24,421 bases of DNA. It comes from SIG673 sp045660565 (GTDB lineage: Bacteria; Bacillota; Clostridia; Oscillospirales; CAG-272). The notes below the pieces were generated by a model. It saw only the letters and a list, made by a program, of their open reading frames with translations. It was not told where the DNA came from and did no database searches. Position 1 is the first letter of the stretch. Each line of letters begins with the position of its first letter. This document shows, one piece after another, positions 1-8,220 of this stretch. The stretch lies in assembly GCA_045660565.1 (NCBI GenBank), contig JAZRDX010000184.1, forward strand, positions 1-24,421. Direction: 5' to 3'. The translations under genes were made by a program, and so were the position numbers.

Positions 1-1
1 C

Positions 2-403
2 TTAAGGTCCTTCTTTGACGGCGACGAATGGTTCATTATTTATAATGACCTAAATTCGATTGAGATTTCACGCTTTACAATAGCTCATGAACTTGGTCAT
101 ATCTTTCTTGAACACGAGCTTGCGCACGTAAAGTACGCGGACATAAAACAAATTTCTCCCAAACCAAAGTGTGAACAGCAAGCGGATATGTTTGCTGCTC
201 GGCTTCTCTGTCCGGCATGTGTTCTCTGGGAACTCGATCTTCATACCGCGCAGGATATTGTGAGTTATTGTAAAGTTCCTTTGTATGTCGCCCAAACACG
301 TGCAAAACACATGAAGGTGCTTTATAAACGAAATAAATTTTTAACAAGCCCTCTTGAAAAAGAGGTCTATAATAATTTTGTTGACCGCGCGAAATTTAAT
401 TAA
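2..403 (+). CDS. ImmA/IrrE-family metallopeptidase, 5'-truncated
   Basis: Reading frame 2 is open from the window edge to a TAA at 401-403, so the N-terminus lies outside. The visible part carries HELGH (bases 89-103), the HExxH zinc-protease motif, and further on an EQQADMFAARLLCP block that fits the third-ligand helix of the M78 (DUF955) family. Family knowledge: ImmA-type proteases cleave the repressor of integrative elements, and IrrE acts in stress responses; they are often encoded next to mobile-element regulators. Here the gene is followed 14 bp later by the SWIM protein, whose ribosome site overlaps its stop, and then by a large serine recombinase. A role in controlling the element by cleaving a repressor is inference. 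The cognate repressor is not in the window. Confidence 0.88.
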   Translation, partial: LRSFFDGDEWFIIYNDLNSIEISRFTIAHELGHIFLEHELAHVKYADIKQISPKPKCEQQADMFAARLLCPACVLWELDLHTAQDIVSYCKVPLYVAQTRAKHMKVLYKRNKFLTSPLEKEVYNNFVDRAKFN

Positions 404-417
404 AAGGTAACTTTAAT

Positions 418-1074
418 ATGGAAATATTTTTAGGGATTGCATTTTCTATTGCAGTTTGTTTTCCGATGATTGCCGTCGGAATATCAGGAATACTCGAAAG
501 CCTTCCAAGTGTAAAACGAGCAAGAAACGACGCCGAGGAAATCCGAGCCAAAGCTGAACAAAATGCAAAAGAAATTCGCTCAAAGGCGGAAAAGGATGCA
601 GATGAAACCCGCTCCAAAGCAGAACAAACTGTTAACGAAACTAAAAAAATATTGTCAGATGCACTTAAAGATTTTTCTAACAAAAATATTATTTCCAATT
701 TGGATGATTATCTTTACAGCATCTCGGTAGGGCGGCTCGGAAACATATTTAATTCTGAAATTAATATACTGTCTCTTGGTATAGATGTTAAGGCTTCAAT
801 TAAAGCACAATCAGAACCAGATAATTATAATACCACTTTAAACGACTGCACGTGTAAGGATTTTTTAGTACACCATAAACCGTGTAAACATATGCTCTTT
901 TTGACATATAACTTTGGTTTATTATATGCAGAAAAAGATAATATTGAAAAACAACTTAAATCGTCAATTTTAAAGCTCGACGAAAATATCAAAGAAAACA
1001 AAAAAACTATTAAAAAATTAGAAGCAACGGAAAAGAGGAGCCAAAATAAAAAAGCCCTGCCAAAGCAGAGCTAA
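418..1074 (+). CDS. Membrane-anchored coiled-coil protein with SWIM zinc finger
   Basis: A 218-residue protein of unknown function. Residues 4-26 form one hydrophobic segment, probably an N-terminal membrane anchor. Residues 38-80 are charged and built from 11-residue repeats (AEEIRAKAEQN, AKEIRSKAEKD, ADETRSKAEQT), which predicts a hendecad coiled coil. Residues 144-158 show C-x-C-x9-C-x-H (C144, C146, C156, H158), the signature of a SWIM zinc finger, a fold associated with DNA or protein binding. Residues 172-206 are a second lysine-rich coiled coil. The ATG has an AAAAGGT ribosome site that starts at the stop codon of the upstream metallopeptidase, suggesting translational coupling; the recombinase follows 32 bp later. 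I recognise the domains but not the whole protein. It could be an accessory gene of the element or part of its excision control. Confidence 0.8.
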   Translation: MEIFLGIAFSIAVCFPMIAVGISGILESLPSVKRARNDAEEIRAKAEQNAKEIRSKAEKDADETRSKAEQTVNETKKILSDALKDFSNKNIISNLDDYLYSISVGRLGNIFNSEINILSLGIDVKASIKAQSEPDNYNTTLNDCTCKDFLVHHKPCKHMLFLTYNFGLLYAEKDNIEKQLKSSILKLDENIKENKKTIKKLEATEKRSQNKKALPKQS

Positions 1075-1106
1075 AACAAATTTATAAAACACTTTAAGGA
1101 GCTTTA

Positions 1107-2534
1107 ATGAAAATAGGTGCAGCATACATAAGAGTTTCCGACGATCGACAAGACGAATACTCACCGGATAGCCAATTAAAACGTATTTATGAGCACGCAA
1201 AAAAGAATAATTATATAATCCCGGATAATCTTGTCTTTTATGACGACGGAATTTCAGCAAAGAGTGTTAAGCACCGCACAGAGTTTAACAATATGATAGC
1301 TCTGTCAAAGGAAAAAGACTGTCCGTTCGAGGCTATATTTGTTTGGAAATTCAGCCGATTTGCAAGAAACCAAGAGGAATCTATTGTATATAAGTCTTTG
1401 CTTAATAAACGCAAAATAGAGGTTATTTCGGTATCCGAGCCAATTATCGAAGGACCATTCGGTTCTCTTATTGAGCGTATTATTGAGTGGATGGACGAGT
1501 ACTACCTTATCAATCTTTCTTCAGAAGTAAAGCGAGGAATGCTCGAAAAAGCTTCTCGCGGCGAAGCTATGACAAGAGGCGTGCTCGGGTACACCCTCTC
1601 CGGCAAGACGTATATAAAAAACGAAAAAGCACCTATCGTTGAGAATATCTTTCAATCATATTTAAACGGCGAAGGAATGAGAGCTATTGCTTTGCGGTTA
1701 GCAAACGAAGGGCTTGTTACGAGCTTCGGAAACCCTCCGGATAACAGGTGGGTATCTTATACTCTGCAAAATCCTGTTTACATAGGAAAAATCCGTTGGT
1801 CAAAAGAAGGAAGAGCGGCATCAAAACGAAAATATGACAGCGATAATTTATTAGTTATCGATGCAGCGCACGAACCTATCATTTCAAAAGACGTTTGGGA
1901 TGCTGTTCAAAATAAAATCAAAACAGAGAAAACATTATACGCTAAGCACCAACGAAGAGAACAGCCGGTGCAATTTATGCTTAAGGGACTTGTACGTTGC
2001 GACTGCTGCGGCGCTACTTTAGTCAGACAAGCAAACGGTTCTATTCAATGTCATAATTACGCAAAAGGTCTTTGTCATATATCACACGGCATTACAATAA
2101 ACAAAGCAAATGATATTGTAATAAAGGCACTTGAAGAAACCGTACGCACTGGAAACGTTCATGTAGAACAGAAAGAAAAACCTAAAGCCGATACAACAAG
2201 TAATTATTTAAAGCTGATAGCTCAGGAAGAAAAAAAGCTTGACCGAATCCGGGAAGCTTATGAAAAAGGTATTGACTCCATCGAAGAATATAAGCAAAAC
2301 AAACTCAGAATAAACGATAACATAAAAAAAATAAAAGAACTTTTAAACCAAGAACCAAAGGCAACCGATAAAATAGACCAAGCAGCATATACCCAAAAAA
2401 TAAAGGACGTCTTAAAATTAATCAAAGAACCAAGCACAGAAGAAGCGGCAAAAAATCAAGCGTTAAGAAGTGTTGTGTCAGAAATCGTATTTAACAAAAA
2501 AGAGAACAGTTTAGATATACATTATCACTCATAA
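1107..2534 (+). CDS. Large serine recombinase (site-specific integrase)
   Basis: A 475-residue recombinase. Residues 1-150 are the resolvase catalytic domain: YIRVS places the nucleophile at S11, and FSRFARN supplies the active-site arginines R84 and R87. Residues 160-275 match the recombinase DNA-binding domain. A zinc ribbon follows with C298-x2-C301, C315 and C323. Residues 365-415 form the coiled coil known in this family to control synapsis and directionality. The length is normal and no motif is missing, so it looks active. The start has a strong AAGGAG site 5 bases upstream. The stop codon lies within about 20 bp of sequence belonging to a cotJC-like gene, which is where an integrase sits relative to its own attachment site. 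Composition is AT-richer than the chromosomal genes to the right. SpoIVCA of the B. subtilis skin element is a family member of known function. Confidence 0.95.
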   Translation: MKIGAAYIRVSDDRQDEYSPDSQLKRIYEHAKKNNYIIPDNLVFYDDGISAKSVKHRTEFNNMIALSKEKDCPFEAIFVWKFSRFARNQEESIVYKSLLNKRKIEVISVSEPIIEGPFGSLIERIIEWMDEYYLINLSSEVKRGMLEKASRGEAMTRGVLGYTLSGKTYIKNEKAPIVENIFQSYLNGEGMRAIALRLANEGLVTSFGNPPDNRWVSYTLQNPVYIGKIRWSKEGRAASKRKYDSDNLLVIDAAHEPIISKDVWDAVQNKIKTEKTLYAKHQRREQPVQFMLKGLVRCDCCGATLVRQANGSIQCHNYAKGLCHISHGITINKANDIVIKALEETVRTGNVHVEQKEKPKADTTSNYLKLIAQEEKKLDRIREAYEKGIDSIEEYKQNKLRINDNIKKIKELLNQEPKATDKIDQAAYTQKIKDVLKLIKEPSTEEAAKNQALRSVVSEIVFNKKENSLDIHYHS

Positions 2535-2560
2535 TTATATCCAAATACAGCTCGGCGGCC
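2515..2560. other. Predicted attachment junction (attL or attR) of the recombinase element
   Basis: The recombinase ends at 2534, and cotJC-like homology is readable from about 2536-2551 onward in a different frame. That frame is open only back to an in-frame TAG at 2512-2514. The crossover site must therefore lie in this short interval, or just inside it. The exact core dinucleotide cannot be seen because the other end of the element is outside the window. Confidence 0.65.
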
Positions 2561-3297
2561 CCGACGGCGAAGTAGGCGCATCGCTTCGCTATCTTTCTCA
2601 GCGTTTCGGCATGCCTTACCGCGAGGTAACGGGTATTCTTACCGACGTCGGAACAGAAGAGCTTGCTCACGTTGAAATAGTATCGACAATCCTCTATCAG
2701 CTTACCAGAAACCTTTCAACGTGCGAGATCAAGGAAAGCGGCTTTGACACCTATTTCGTTGACCACACCGCGGGCATTTATCCGCAGGCGGCTTCGGGTA
2801 TGTCCTATACCACCGCGTTTATGCAGAGCAAGGGCGATATAATCACCGACTTAAACGAGGACCTTGCAGCGGAGCAGAAGGCACGCACGACCTACGACAA
2901 TATTCTTCGTCTTACCGACGATCCCGACGTACGCGAGCCTATAAAATTCCTCCGCGCCCGTGAGATAGTTCACTATCAGCGTTTCGCCGAGGCTCTCGGT
3001 ATCGCGACGGAAAGAGCTGAGTGCAAGAATAACTTTTATATCACCAATCCGTCGTTCGACGTAGGCTGTAAGCCGAACTGCTTTTCCGGGCAATCCTCAT
3101 CTACGCAAAACCGTAGCGGCGATATACTCTTTTCGGGTAAAGCAGCCTCGTCCGACGGAAAATATAACGAACGCGGTAATATAAATCGCAGAGATTATTA
3201 CGAGGGCAAACGAAAAGACCTTGACAACGAGCGTCGCGTAGACTCCGACGATAAAAACGACTTAAGCTTTTTAAGAAGCTGCCACAGACCGTTTTAA
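2536..3297 (+). pseudogene. cotJC: cotJC-like manganese-catalase spore-coat gene, 3' part, interrupted by the recombinase element
   Basis: Translation from 2536 reads YIQIQLGGPDGEVGASLRYL and then continues as a clear CotJC/Mn-catalase protein. All five dimanganese-ligand positions of the family are present: E of GPDGE, E and H of EELAH, E of AEQKAR, and H of REIVH. Only an estimated 25-30 N-terminal residues, with start codon and ribosome site, are missing; the sequence to the left is the recombinase gene. The next ATG (2611) has no ribosome site and would lose the first metal ligand. The last 70 residues after NPSFD are polar and low-complexity. CotJC proteins belong to the spore coat of Bacilli and Clostridia. 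The intact open frame without lesions suggests the gene is kept under selection and can be restored by excision, rather than being a decayed remnant. That last point is inference. Confidence 0.88.
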
Positions 3298-3350
3298 AGT
3301 ACAGTCATAGCGTTTATTATCAACTGACCTCTCACTGTTAACCAAAAATC

Positions 3351-3387
3351 AAAAAGGATATCTGTTTTCAGTTCAGGTATCCTTTTT
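3351..3387 (+). terminator. Rho-independent terminator after cotJC
   Basis: The arms 3351-3364 and 3374-3387 pair over 14 bp with one G-U wobble, around a 9-nt loop. The right arm ends in a T-run, and the left arm starts with an A-run, so it could work in both directions. Confidence 0.75.
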
Positions 3388-3442
3388 GTATTAACTGTTA
3401 TTTTTATAATTTGGTTTTAATTAAGCTTTTATTTAAAACCTG

Positions 3443-3471
3443 TTGACAAAAATATTTTTTTATACTATAAT
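3443..3471 (+). promoter_or_regulatory. Sigma-A promoter of the MFS gene
   Basis: TTGACA at 3443-3448 and TATAAT at 3466-3471 are both perfect consensus, separated by 17 bp. The position rules out the long reading frame that begins with the TTG of the -35 box. Confidence 0.9.
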
Positions 3472-3553
3472 GAAGGAAATAGCGTTTTACCTATTTTATA
3501 CTGCAAAAGAAAAATTTTTCAGGTTGCCGTTTGACAGCAGAATGGAGATTATT

Positions 3554-4858
3554 ATGGATAATCAAGTTGATAACCAAGACTTTTCCTCATCGCCGTTTAA
3601 GCGTTCGCGGTGGGCGTACACCCTTGAATGCGCTTTTGAATACTTTGTAGCCCTTTTGGTGTCTGATGTTTTTTTGGCTACTCTTCTGGCTGAAATGGGA
3701 ATGGAGGACTCCGTTATCGGTATCATTTCATCCCTCATTTCATTTGCATTTCTCTTTCAGCTGTTTTCGCTTCTTGTCGTACCGCATATAAGAAACGTAA
3801 AGCTGGTTGCCGTACCGATCCACTTTGTAAGTCAGATGTTCTTTTTGCTCCTGTACTTATTACCGTTTTTTAATATTCCGCAGGCATTCCGTACCGTAAT
3901 CATCATCGGCTGCATACTTATCGCGTATTTCGGTAATAACCTTGTAACCTCGGTGATTTTTAACTGGGGTAACTCCTTTGTTGAACCGAGCGGACGCGCA
4001 AACTTTGCCGCTACCAAGGAAATCATCTCTCTTCTTTCGGGTATTGCCGTCAGTCTTGCGATGGGTGCCGCGTTTGACCGCTTCATTGCAGCGGGAAATG
4101 TAAAAGGCGGATTTTTATTTATCGCAACGGTAATGCTTATTTCAAACGTTTTCGATTTCATCTGTCTTATATTGATGAAAAACCGTAAAACGGAAAAAAG
4201 TACAGCTGAAAAAAACGAGCCGTTCTGGCAAACAGTACGTGTTCTTTTCTCAAACAAAAGCTTTGTTTATACTGTAATTCTTCATTCTATCTGGAGTATG
4301 TCCGCCTACATGACGCTCGGATTTATGGGCATATACAAGACGAAAGATCTTTTGATTTCCGTCGGTATAGTTCAGGTTATCAATATCTCCGCTTCCCTAC
4401 TTCGAGCTGTTTTTTCAATGCCAATAGTACACTACTCAACCAAAAAGTCCTACGCAAAAGGAATTAAGCTCGGAATGTACATAGCCGCCGCCGGTTACGT
4501 TATTAATATGTTTACCACCCCTTCGCTTTGGTGGCTCGTTATACTGTATACCATTCTTTATAACGTATCCTGTGCCGGTACCAGCCAAAACCTTCTTAAC
4601 CTTACATACAGCTACGTTGACCGCAAATATTTCGTACAGGCATCAGCCATTAAAGCAAGTGTAAGCGGTGTTTGCGGCTTCCTTGCATCGACCGTTGGCG
4701 GAGTAATTCTCAGCGCTGTTCAGTCAAACGGAAACAAGATATTCGGCATAACCGTTTACGGTCAGCAGCTCCTTTCCTTTATTTCACTCGTTATTCTTAT
4801 CATCGGTATACTTTTCGTAAAGCTTGCTGTTGAAAAACAGCAGGTTATCGCAAAATAA
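3554..4858 (+). CDS. MFS-type transporter, substrate unknown
   Basis: A membrane protein of 434 residues with about 12 hydrophobic segments starting near residue 28, and a central charged cytoplasmic loop (MKNRKTEKSTAEKNEPFWQT). It fits the major facilitator superfamily. A segment SGRANFAATKEIISLL between helices is typical of a clade of uncharacterised Firmicute MFS proteins. The ATG at 3554 is chosen because GGAG lies 6 bases before it; an ATG at 3542 lacks such a site, and longer versions would begin inside the promoter. It has its own promoter and its own terminator, so it is monocistronic. No neighbouring gene suggests a substrate. A heme, sugar or drug transporter cannot be told apart from sequence alone. 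Confidence 0.85.
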   Translation: MDNQVDNQDFSSSPFKRSRWAYTLECAFEYFVALLVSDVFLATLLAEMGMEDSVIGIISSLISFAFLFQLFSLLVVPHIRNVKLVAVPIHFVSQMFFLLLYLLPFFNIPQAFRTVIIIGCILIAYFGNNLVTSVIFNWGNSFVEPSGRANFAATKEIISLLSGIAVSLAMGAAFDRFIAAGNVKGGFLFIATVMLISNVFDFICLILMKNRKTEKSTAEKNEPFWQTVRVLFSNKSFVYTVILHSIWSMSAYMTLGFMGIYKTKDLLISVGIVQVINISASLLRAVFSMPIVHYSTKKSYAKGIKLGMYIAAAGYVINMFTTPSLWWLVILYTILYNVSCAGTSQNLLNLTYSYVDRKYFVQASAIKASVSGVCGFLASTVGGVILSAVQSNGNKIFGITVYGQQLLSFISLVILIIGILFVKLAVEKQQVIAK

Positions 4859-4940
4859 GAATACCGCTAAAAACGGCGGGGGGAAGCCCTCTCCCTACGG
4901 AAAACAGTGAACCGAGAAATGTAATGAAAATTTTATAAAA

Positions 4941-4975
4941 AAACAAGTCGGCAGATACAGTCTGCCGACTTGTTT
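4941..4975. terminator. Strong bidirectional terminator (copy 1 of a repeated hairpin)
   Basis: A perfect 15-bp stem (4941-4955 with 4961-4975) with the 5-nt loop tacag. A-rich sequence on the left and T-rich on the right serve both the MFS gene and the convergent lipoprotein gene. A near-identical hairpin occurs at 13311-13351. Confidence 0.92.
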
Positions 4976-4992
4976 TCGTGATGGTATTCATT

Positions 4993-6555
4993 TTAAACCA
5001 AAGGTTTAAGAGTTGGGAAGCTTTCCCCTGTTTTTATTTCCCATATATCGGTGCTGTAACCGTAGTTTTCTTTAAGAACGGTCATATTTCCGTATATAGC
5101 AGAGGTTACGGCGTTTCCGTTTTTCTGAATTTTTTCTTCGGAACCGTTCAGCGTGTCCGCGTTAACGGTGAAGGTCATGTTCTGATAGTAGCCGCTTGAA
5201 TATATATACGTCTCACCCTCAATTAATATATCGGAGTAGGTAAGCGTCCCTATAAAGTATGCCTTTGTCGGAATTTTAACGGTTATGTTACCCATCGAAA
5301 AACAGCTCTTTATCTGTGTGTCATAGGGGTACGGAGTAGCGTCCGCAACGTCCTTCTGGTTCATTAAATAAGCTATAAGTCCTGCTACGTATACGGCGTC
5401 TCCCGTGCTGTCTCCCGTTACGTTTGAACGGCTGTAACAGTGATTGTATATTCCGTATTCGGAGGAAGCACCAAATCCGCCTGCATAGGCGCCGTTTTTG
5501 TTTCCTGTAGCGGTAACGGTGCAGGTTTCAGCGGTATAGGAGTCGGAAATTTCCGTTCGCTTGTTAAAAGACGAAGCGGTAACTATCGCGGCAAAGCCTC
5601 CCGCGTTGGCAGAACCCTTTTTACCCGTTTGAGGAGATGATGAGCTTACGGTTGCGCTAACCGCGGAAGCGGATACGCATTTCGAAATTTTGCTTGACGA
5701 GCAGTAGCCGATAAGACCGCCCGCATAGGATTTTCCGTATTTTGCTATCGAAGTAACTGCTCCCGCCGAGGTACAGCCCGTAAACTCGCTTTCGTTTGAC
5801 TGTCCGGTAATTCCGCCGCAGGTAGCGTCGTTAAGAGACTCTTTTGCGGTGAGCACAGCATTAACGTTGCAACTTCTTGCCGAGGACTTCTGCATCCAGC
5901 CGACCAGTCCGCCAACAAAGGTTATATACTCTCCACTCTGCGCGGTAACCGTTGTGTTTGTTACCGAAATACCGCTGAAGGTCGTGCTTTTTGCGTATCC
6001 GGCAACCGTTCCTGCATAGATAAAGGTATTATCTGTATTTAATGAAACGTTTACCGTAACGCCGTCAAATTTTACGTCCTTAACAGTAGCGTTTTCCGTT
6101 ACTCCGAAAAATCCGCCGTATGCGTATTTAAACGCGAGAGAAACGTCTCCTTCACTTGCGGTAGGCTTTTCGGTTACCTTAAAGTTAGAGATTTTGAAGC
6201 CGCCGCCGTTAAACGTACCGGAAAATGGGTGCGCACTACTTCCTATGGGTTTCCATTCCGCTCCGCCAAGGTCAATATCAGCCTTCAGAACGTACGTTCC
6301 CTTCATTTTCAGCTTGTTTTTAAGGTCGTCCGCGGTGAAAATTTCATAGGTAGCATTCGGATCACCCTCGTCGATCTGCTCCTCGGGTTCCGTGCCGTCG
6401 CTACCACCATTTTCTCCCTCCGGAGCGATAGAACCGGAAAACTCATCGTTTCCGTCATTCGGCTCGGGCGTTTCATTATCCTTTTTACAGGCGGTAAGCG
6501 CTACGCAAAGAAGAAGGACCGATAAAACAAAAATTAGTCCCGTTTTTAACTTCAT
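4993..6555 (-). CDS. Secreted lipoprotein with GLUG-type repeats
   Basis: A protein of 520 residues. Residues 1-22 form a lipoprotein signal peptide ending in the lipobox LTAC, with C23 as the acylation site. An acidic, Gly/Pro/Glu-rich linker follows to about residue 68. From about residue 70 the protein consists of repeated units of the form GGL(V/I)G...C...S.G.V (for example GGLVGWMQ, GGITGQSN, GGLIGYCS, AGLIAYLM), about eight in number. This fits GLUG repeats, which form a beta-solenoid and occur in bacterial surface adhesins and glycan-binding proteins. Several repeats carry a cysteine at a matching place. The ribosome site AAAGGA lies 10 bases before the ATG. The gene is 85 bp downstream of yidC on the same strand and may be transcribed with it. 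The ligand is unknown. Confidence 0.85.
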   Translation of the reverse strand: MKLKTGLIFVLSVLLLCVALTACKKDNETPEPNDGNDEFSGSIAPEGENGGSDGTEPEEQIDEGDPNATYEIFTADDLKNKLKMKGTYVLKADIDLGGAEWKPIGSSAHPFSGTFNGGGFKISNFKVTEKPTASEGDVSLAFKYAYGGFFGVTENATVKDVKFDGVTVNVSLNTDNTFIYAGTVAGYAKSTTFSGISVTNTTVTAQSGEYITFVGGLVGWMQKSSARSCNVNAVLTAKESLNDATCGGITGQSNESEFTGCTSAGAVTSIAKYGKSYAGGLIGYCSSSKISKCVSASAVSATVSSSSPQTGKKGSANAGGFAAIVTASSFNKRTEISDSYTAETCTVTATGNKNGAYAGGFGASSEYGIYNHCYSRSNVTGDSTGDAVYVAGLIAYLMNQKDVADATPYPYDTQIKSCFSMGNITVKIPTKAYFIGTLTYSDILIEGETYIYSSGYYQNMTFTVNADTLNGSEEKIQKNGNAVTSAIYGNMTVLKENYGYSTDIWEIKTGESFPTLKPLV

Positions 6556-6640
6556 ATTTAAGAAATCCTTTCGTTAGGGTGCTTTCGGCATTGTAAGCCG
6601 TTTACTTTACCGATTGTCTTACGAATAACTGCGGAAAGCT

Positions 6641-7939
6641 TTATTGCTCCGCGTTATCGTTTTCCGTTTCGGACTGATCGGTTATTTCGGGGGAAAAGCT
6701 CTCTGACTGCGATGCGTTATCCTTGGGAGCTTCTTCCTCCTCGTCCTCATCGATAAAGTGGAGAGAACGTATTTTGTTTCCGTTTTTGTCGTATCTTCTG
6801 CGTGGCGGAATAACGTCCGACTGTACGGGGGTATCGGGTTTTACGTCGCTTTCATAGCTTTCTCCGTCATCGCTGTCGGTTTTATCGACGTATTCTGCCT
6901 CGTACTCCTCGTCATCTATGCTATGCAGAGAACGGTGGGTATTGGATTTAATATCGGGCTTAACGTAATCCTTATTCATTTCATATTCGACAGCGGCTAT
7001 TTCTTCGGGAGTGAATACCGGAATGGGGTACAGCTTGTAAAGTGCTATCTGAGTAAGCGCGCCGAAAATGCTCTGATATATCCAGTAAAGACCGAGAATT
7101 GCAGGGAAAGAACGCGCCATAAAGAAGGTCATCACGGGGAAAATAATATTCATATAGAGCATCGTTTTCCGTGTCTGCTCCGCGCCGGGTGCCGACATAT
7201 CCATTTGAGGGCCGAAAAATTTAAGAACAAGAGAGCTTGCAAGCTGGAAAAGCGCCGCGAAAATCGGAATTAAAATGATAACGCTTGTAAACGTAGGAAG
7301 CTCGGCAAGGTTGATAGCGCCGCCGAAAATTGTGAAATCGGGGTAAGTCATACCGCTTAATCCGTGGCCTTCGAGGATAGCCGTAAACTCCGAGCTGTTT
7401 TTCTCCATTACGCTGAGCATCTCAATTTCGGATATACCGAATTTGCCTAAGTTTCCTTCCGCTTCGGTAAAATGCTTAAGTATTTTTTCCGAGGTGTTTG
7501 CCGCGTTTAAGGTTCCGGAACCAAAAAGATCAAAGATTTTTTGTTTCAAATCACCTATAACGGTTGAGGAAGCCATGCAGATGTATTGAAGCGGCTTTGT
7601 AATAATTTGGTATAAAATGTAGATAATAGGAAGCTGAATAAGCATAGGCAGACAGCCGCCGGCGGCTGATACCCTTTCCTCCTGATAAAGCTTCATAAGG
7701 TCGTTTGAAAGCTCAAGTCTCGCGTTCTGGTCGGTTCTTCCTGCATAGCGCTTTCTTATAGCCCTCTCCTTAGGTCTTATTCTTGCCTGACTCTGAGAAG
7801 CTTTTTGCTGCTTGATGCTCAGAGGCAGAAGGATAAGCTTAAACAGAAAGGTGAAAATAAGCAGAGCTAAGGCGTAGCTGCTTGTTATGTCGTAACAAAA
7901 TTTCAGTAGGTAACCAAAAGGCTTTGCTATGATGTCCAT
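6641..7939 (-). CDS. yidC: YidC/Oxa1/SpoIIIJ membrane protein insertase
   Basis: YidC inserts and folds membrane proteins, alone or with Sec. This 432-residue form has the Gram-positive layout: TM1 about 22-40, a charged cytoplasmic hairpin 43-85, TM2 95-113, an unusually long extracytoplasmic stretch 120-215, then TM3-TM5 between 216 and 300. The groove arginine of TM1 (R in SpoIIIJ and E. coli YidC) appears as lysine, K34, in FLFKLILLPL, keeping the positive charge. Residues 310-432 are a long acidic, probably disordered tail holding two similar segments, RSLHSIDDEE (336) and RSLHFIDEDE (391). The ATG at 7939 follows GGAG by 6 bases; a GTG at 7951 overlaps that site and is less likely. The gene is not beside rnpA or rpmH, where yidC is usual, so a second copy elsewhere is possible. 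Confidence 0.93.
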   Translation of the reverse strand: MDIIAKPFGYLLKFCYDITSSYALALLIFTFLFKLILLPLSIKQQKASQSQARIRPKERAIRKRYAGRTDQNARLELSNDLMKLYQEERVSAAGGCLPMLIQLPIIYILYQIITKPLQYICMASSTVIGDLKQKIFDLFGSGTLNAANTSEKILKHFTEAEGNLGKFGISEIEMLSVMEKNSSEFTAILEGHGLSGMTYPDFTIFGGAINLAELPTFTSVIILIPIFAALFQLASSLVLKFFGPQMDMSAPGAEQTRKTMLYMNIIFPVMTFFMARSFPAILGLYWIYQSIFGALTQIALYKLYPIPVFTPEEIAAVEYEMNKDYVKPDIKSNTHRSLHSIDDEEYEAEYVDKTDSDDGESYESDVKPDTPVQSDVIPPRRRYDKNGNKIRSLHFIDEDEEEEAPKDNASQSESFSPEITDQSETENDNAEQ

Positions 7940-8072
7940 GTTTTTCTCCACTTCCGCCGAAAAAACGGCTTTTTAATGTATGACCACGGCTGTGCTGTTG
8001 CCGTAGCGCATTAAACGGTCATAAAAATATTTCGTGCCCTGAAAAAGGGTAGAAATGACCTTATACATTATA
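7940..8072 (-). promoter_or_regulatory. yidC leader with competing stems and a possible 12-codon leader ORF
   Basis: A TATAAT box lies at 8067-8072 on the minus strand, without a clear -35. The transcribed leader would be about 110-120 nt. It holds GGTCAT, then ATGACC, then GCCGTGGTCAT: the middle segment can pair with the first (stem GGTCAT/ATGACC) or with the third, where ACGGC/GCCGT extends it. A short frame at 7973-8011 (minus) reads MRYGNSTAVVIH but has no ribosome site. Regulation by alternative folding is inferred only. Confidence 0.35.
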
Positions 8073-8137
8073 CTACAAAATTATATTATAAAATACAGTA
8101 AAGTTTTGAAGAAATGTAAAACTTTTAATAAACCGTA

Positions 8138-8166
8138 TTGACAATCGGTAAAAAATGGGGTATGAT
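8138..8166 (+). promoter_or_regulatory. Sigma-A promoter of the suf operon
   Basis: TTGACA at 8138-8143 and TATGAT at 8161-8166, 17 bp apart. Transcription would start near 8173, giving a leader of about 48 nt before sufC. No clear operator palindrome was seen. Confidence 0.85.
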
Positions 8167-8220
8167 ATATTAGAAACAGTATGTATAAAATTAACCTATT
8201 TTTGGAAGGACAGGAATAAT

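Noticed and set aside
2611..3297. cotJC-like gene starting at the ATG 2611 as a complete gene
   Set aside because: No ribosome site precedes it and the homology, with the first metal ligand, continues upstream to about 2536.
3443..3553. Longer start (TTG) of the MFS gene
   Set aside because: The TTG is the first base triplet of a perfect -35 box, and the -10 box lies inside this stretch; the ATG at 3554 has its own ribosome site.
8155..8220. Upstream ATG for sufC
   Set aside because: It lies in the promoter spacer, upstream of the -10 box, and would add residues not found in SufC.
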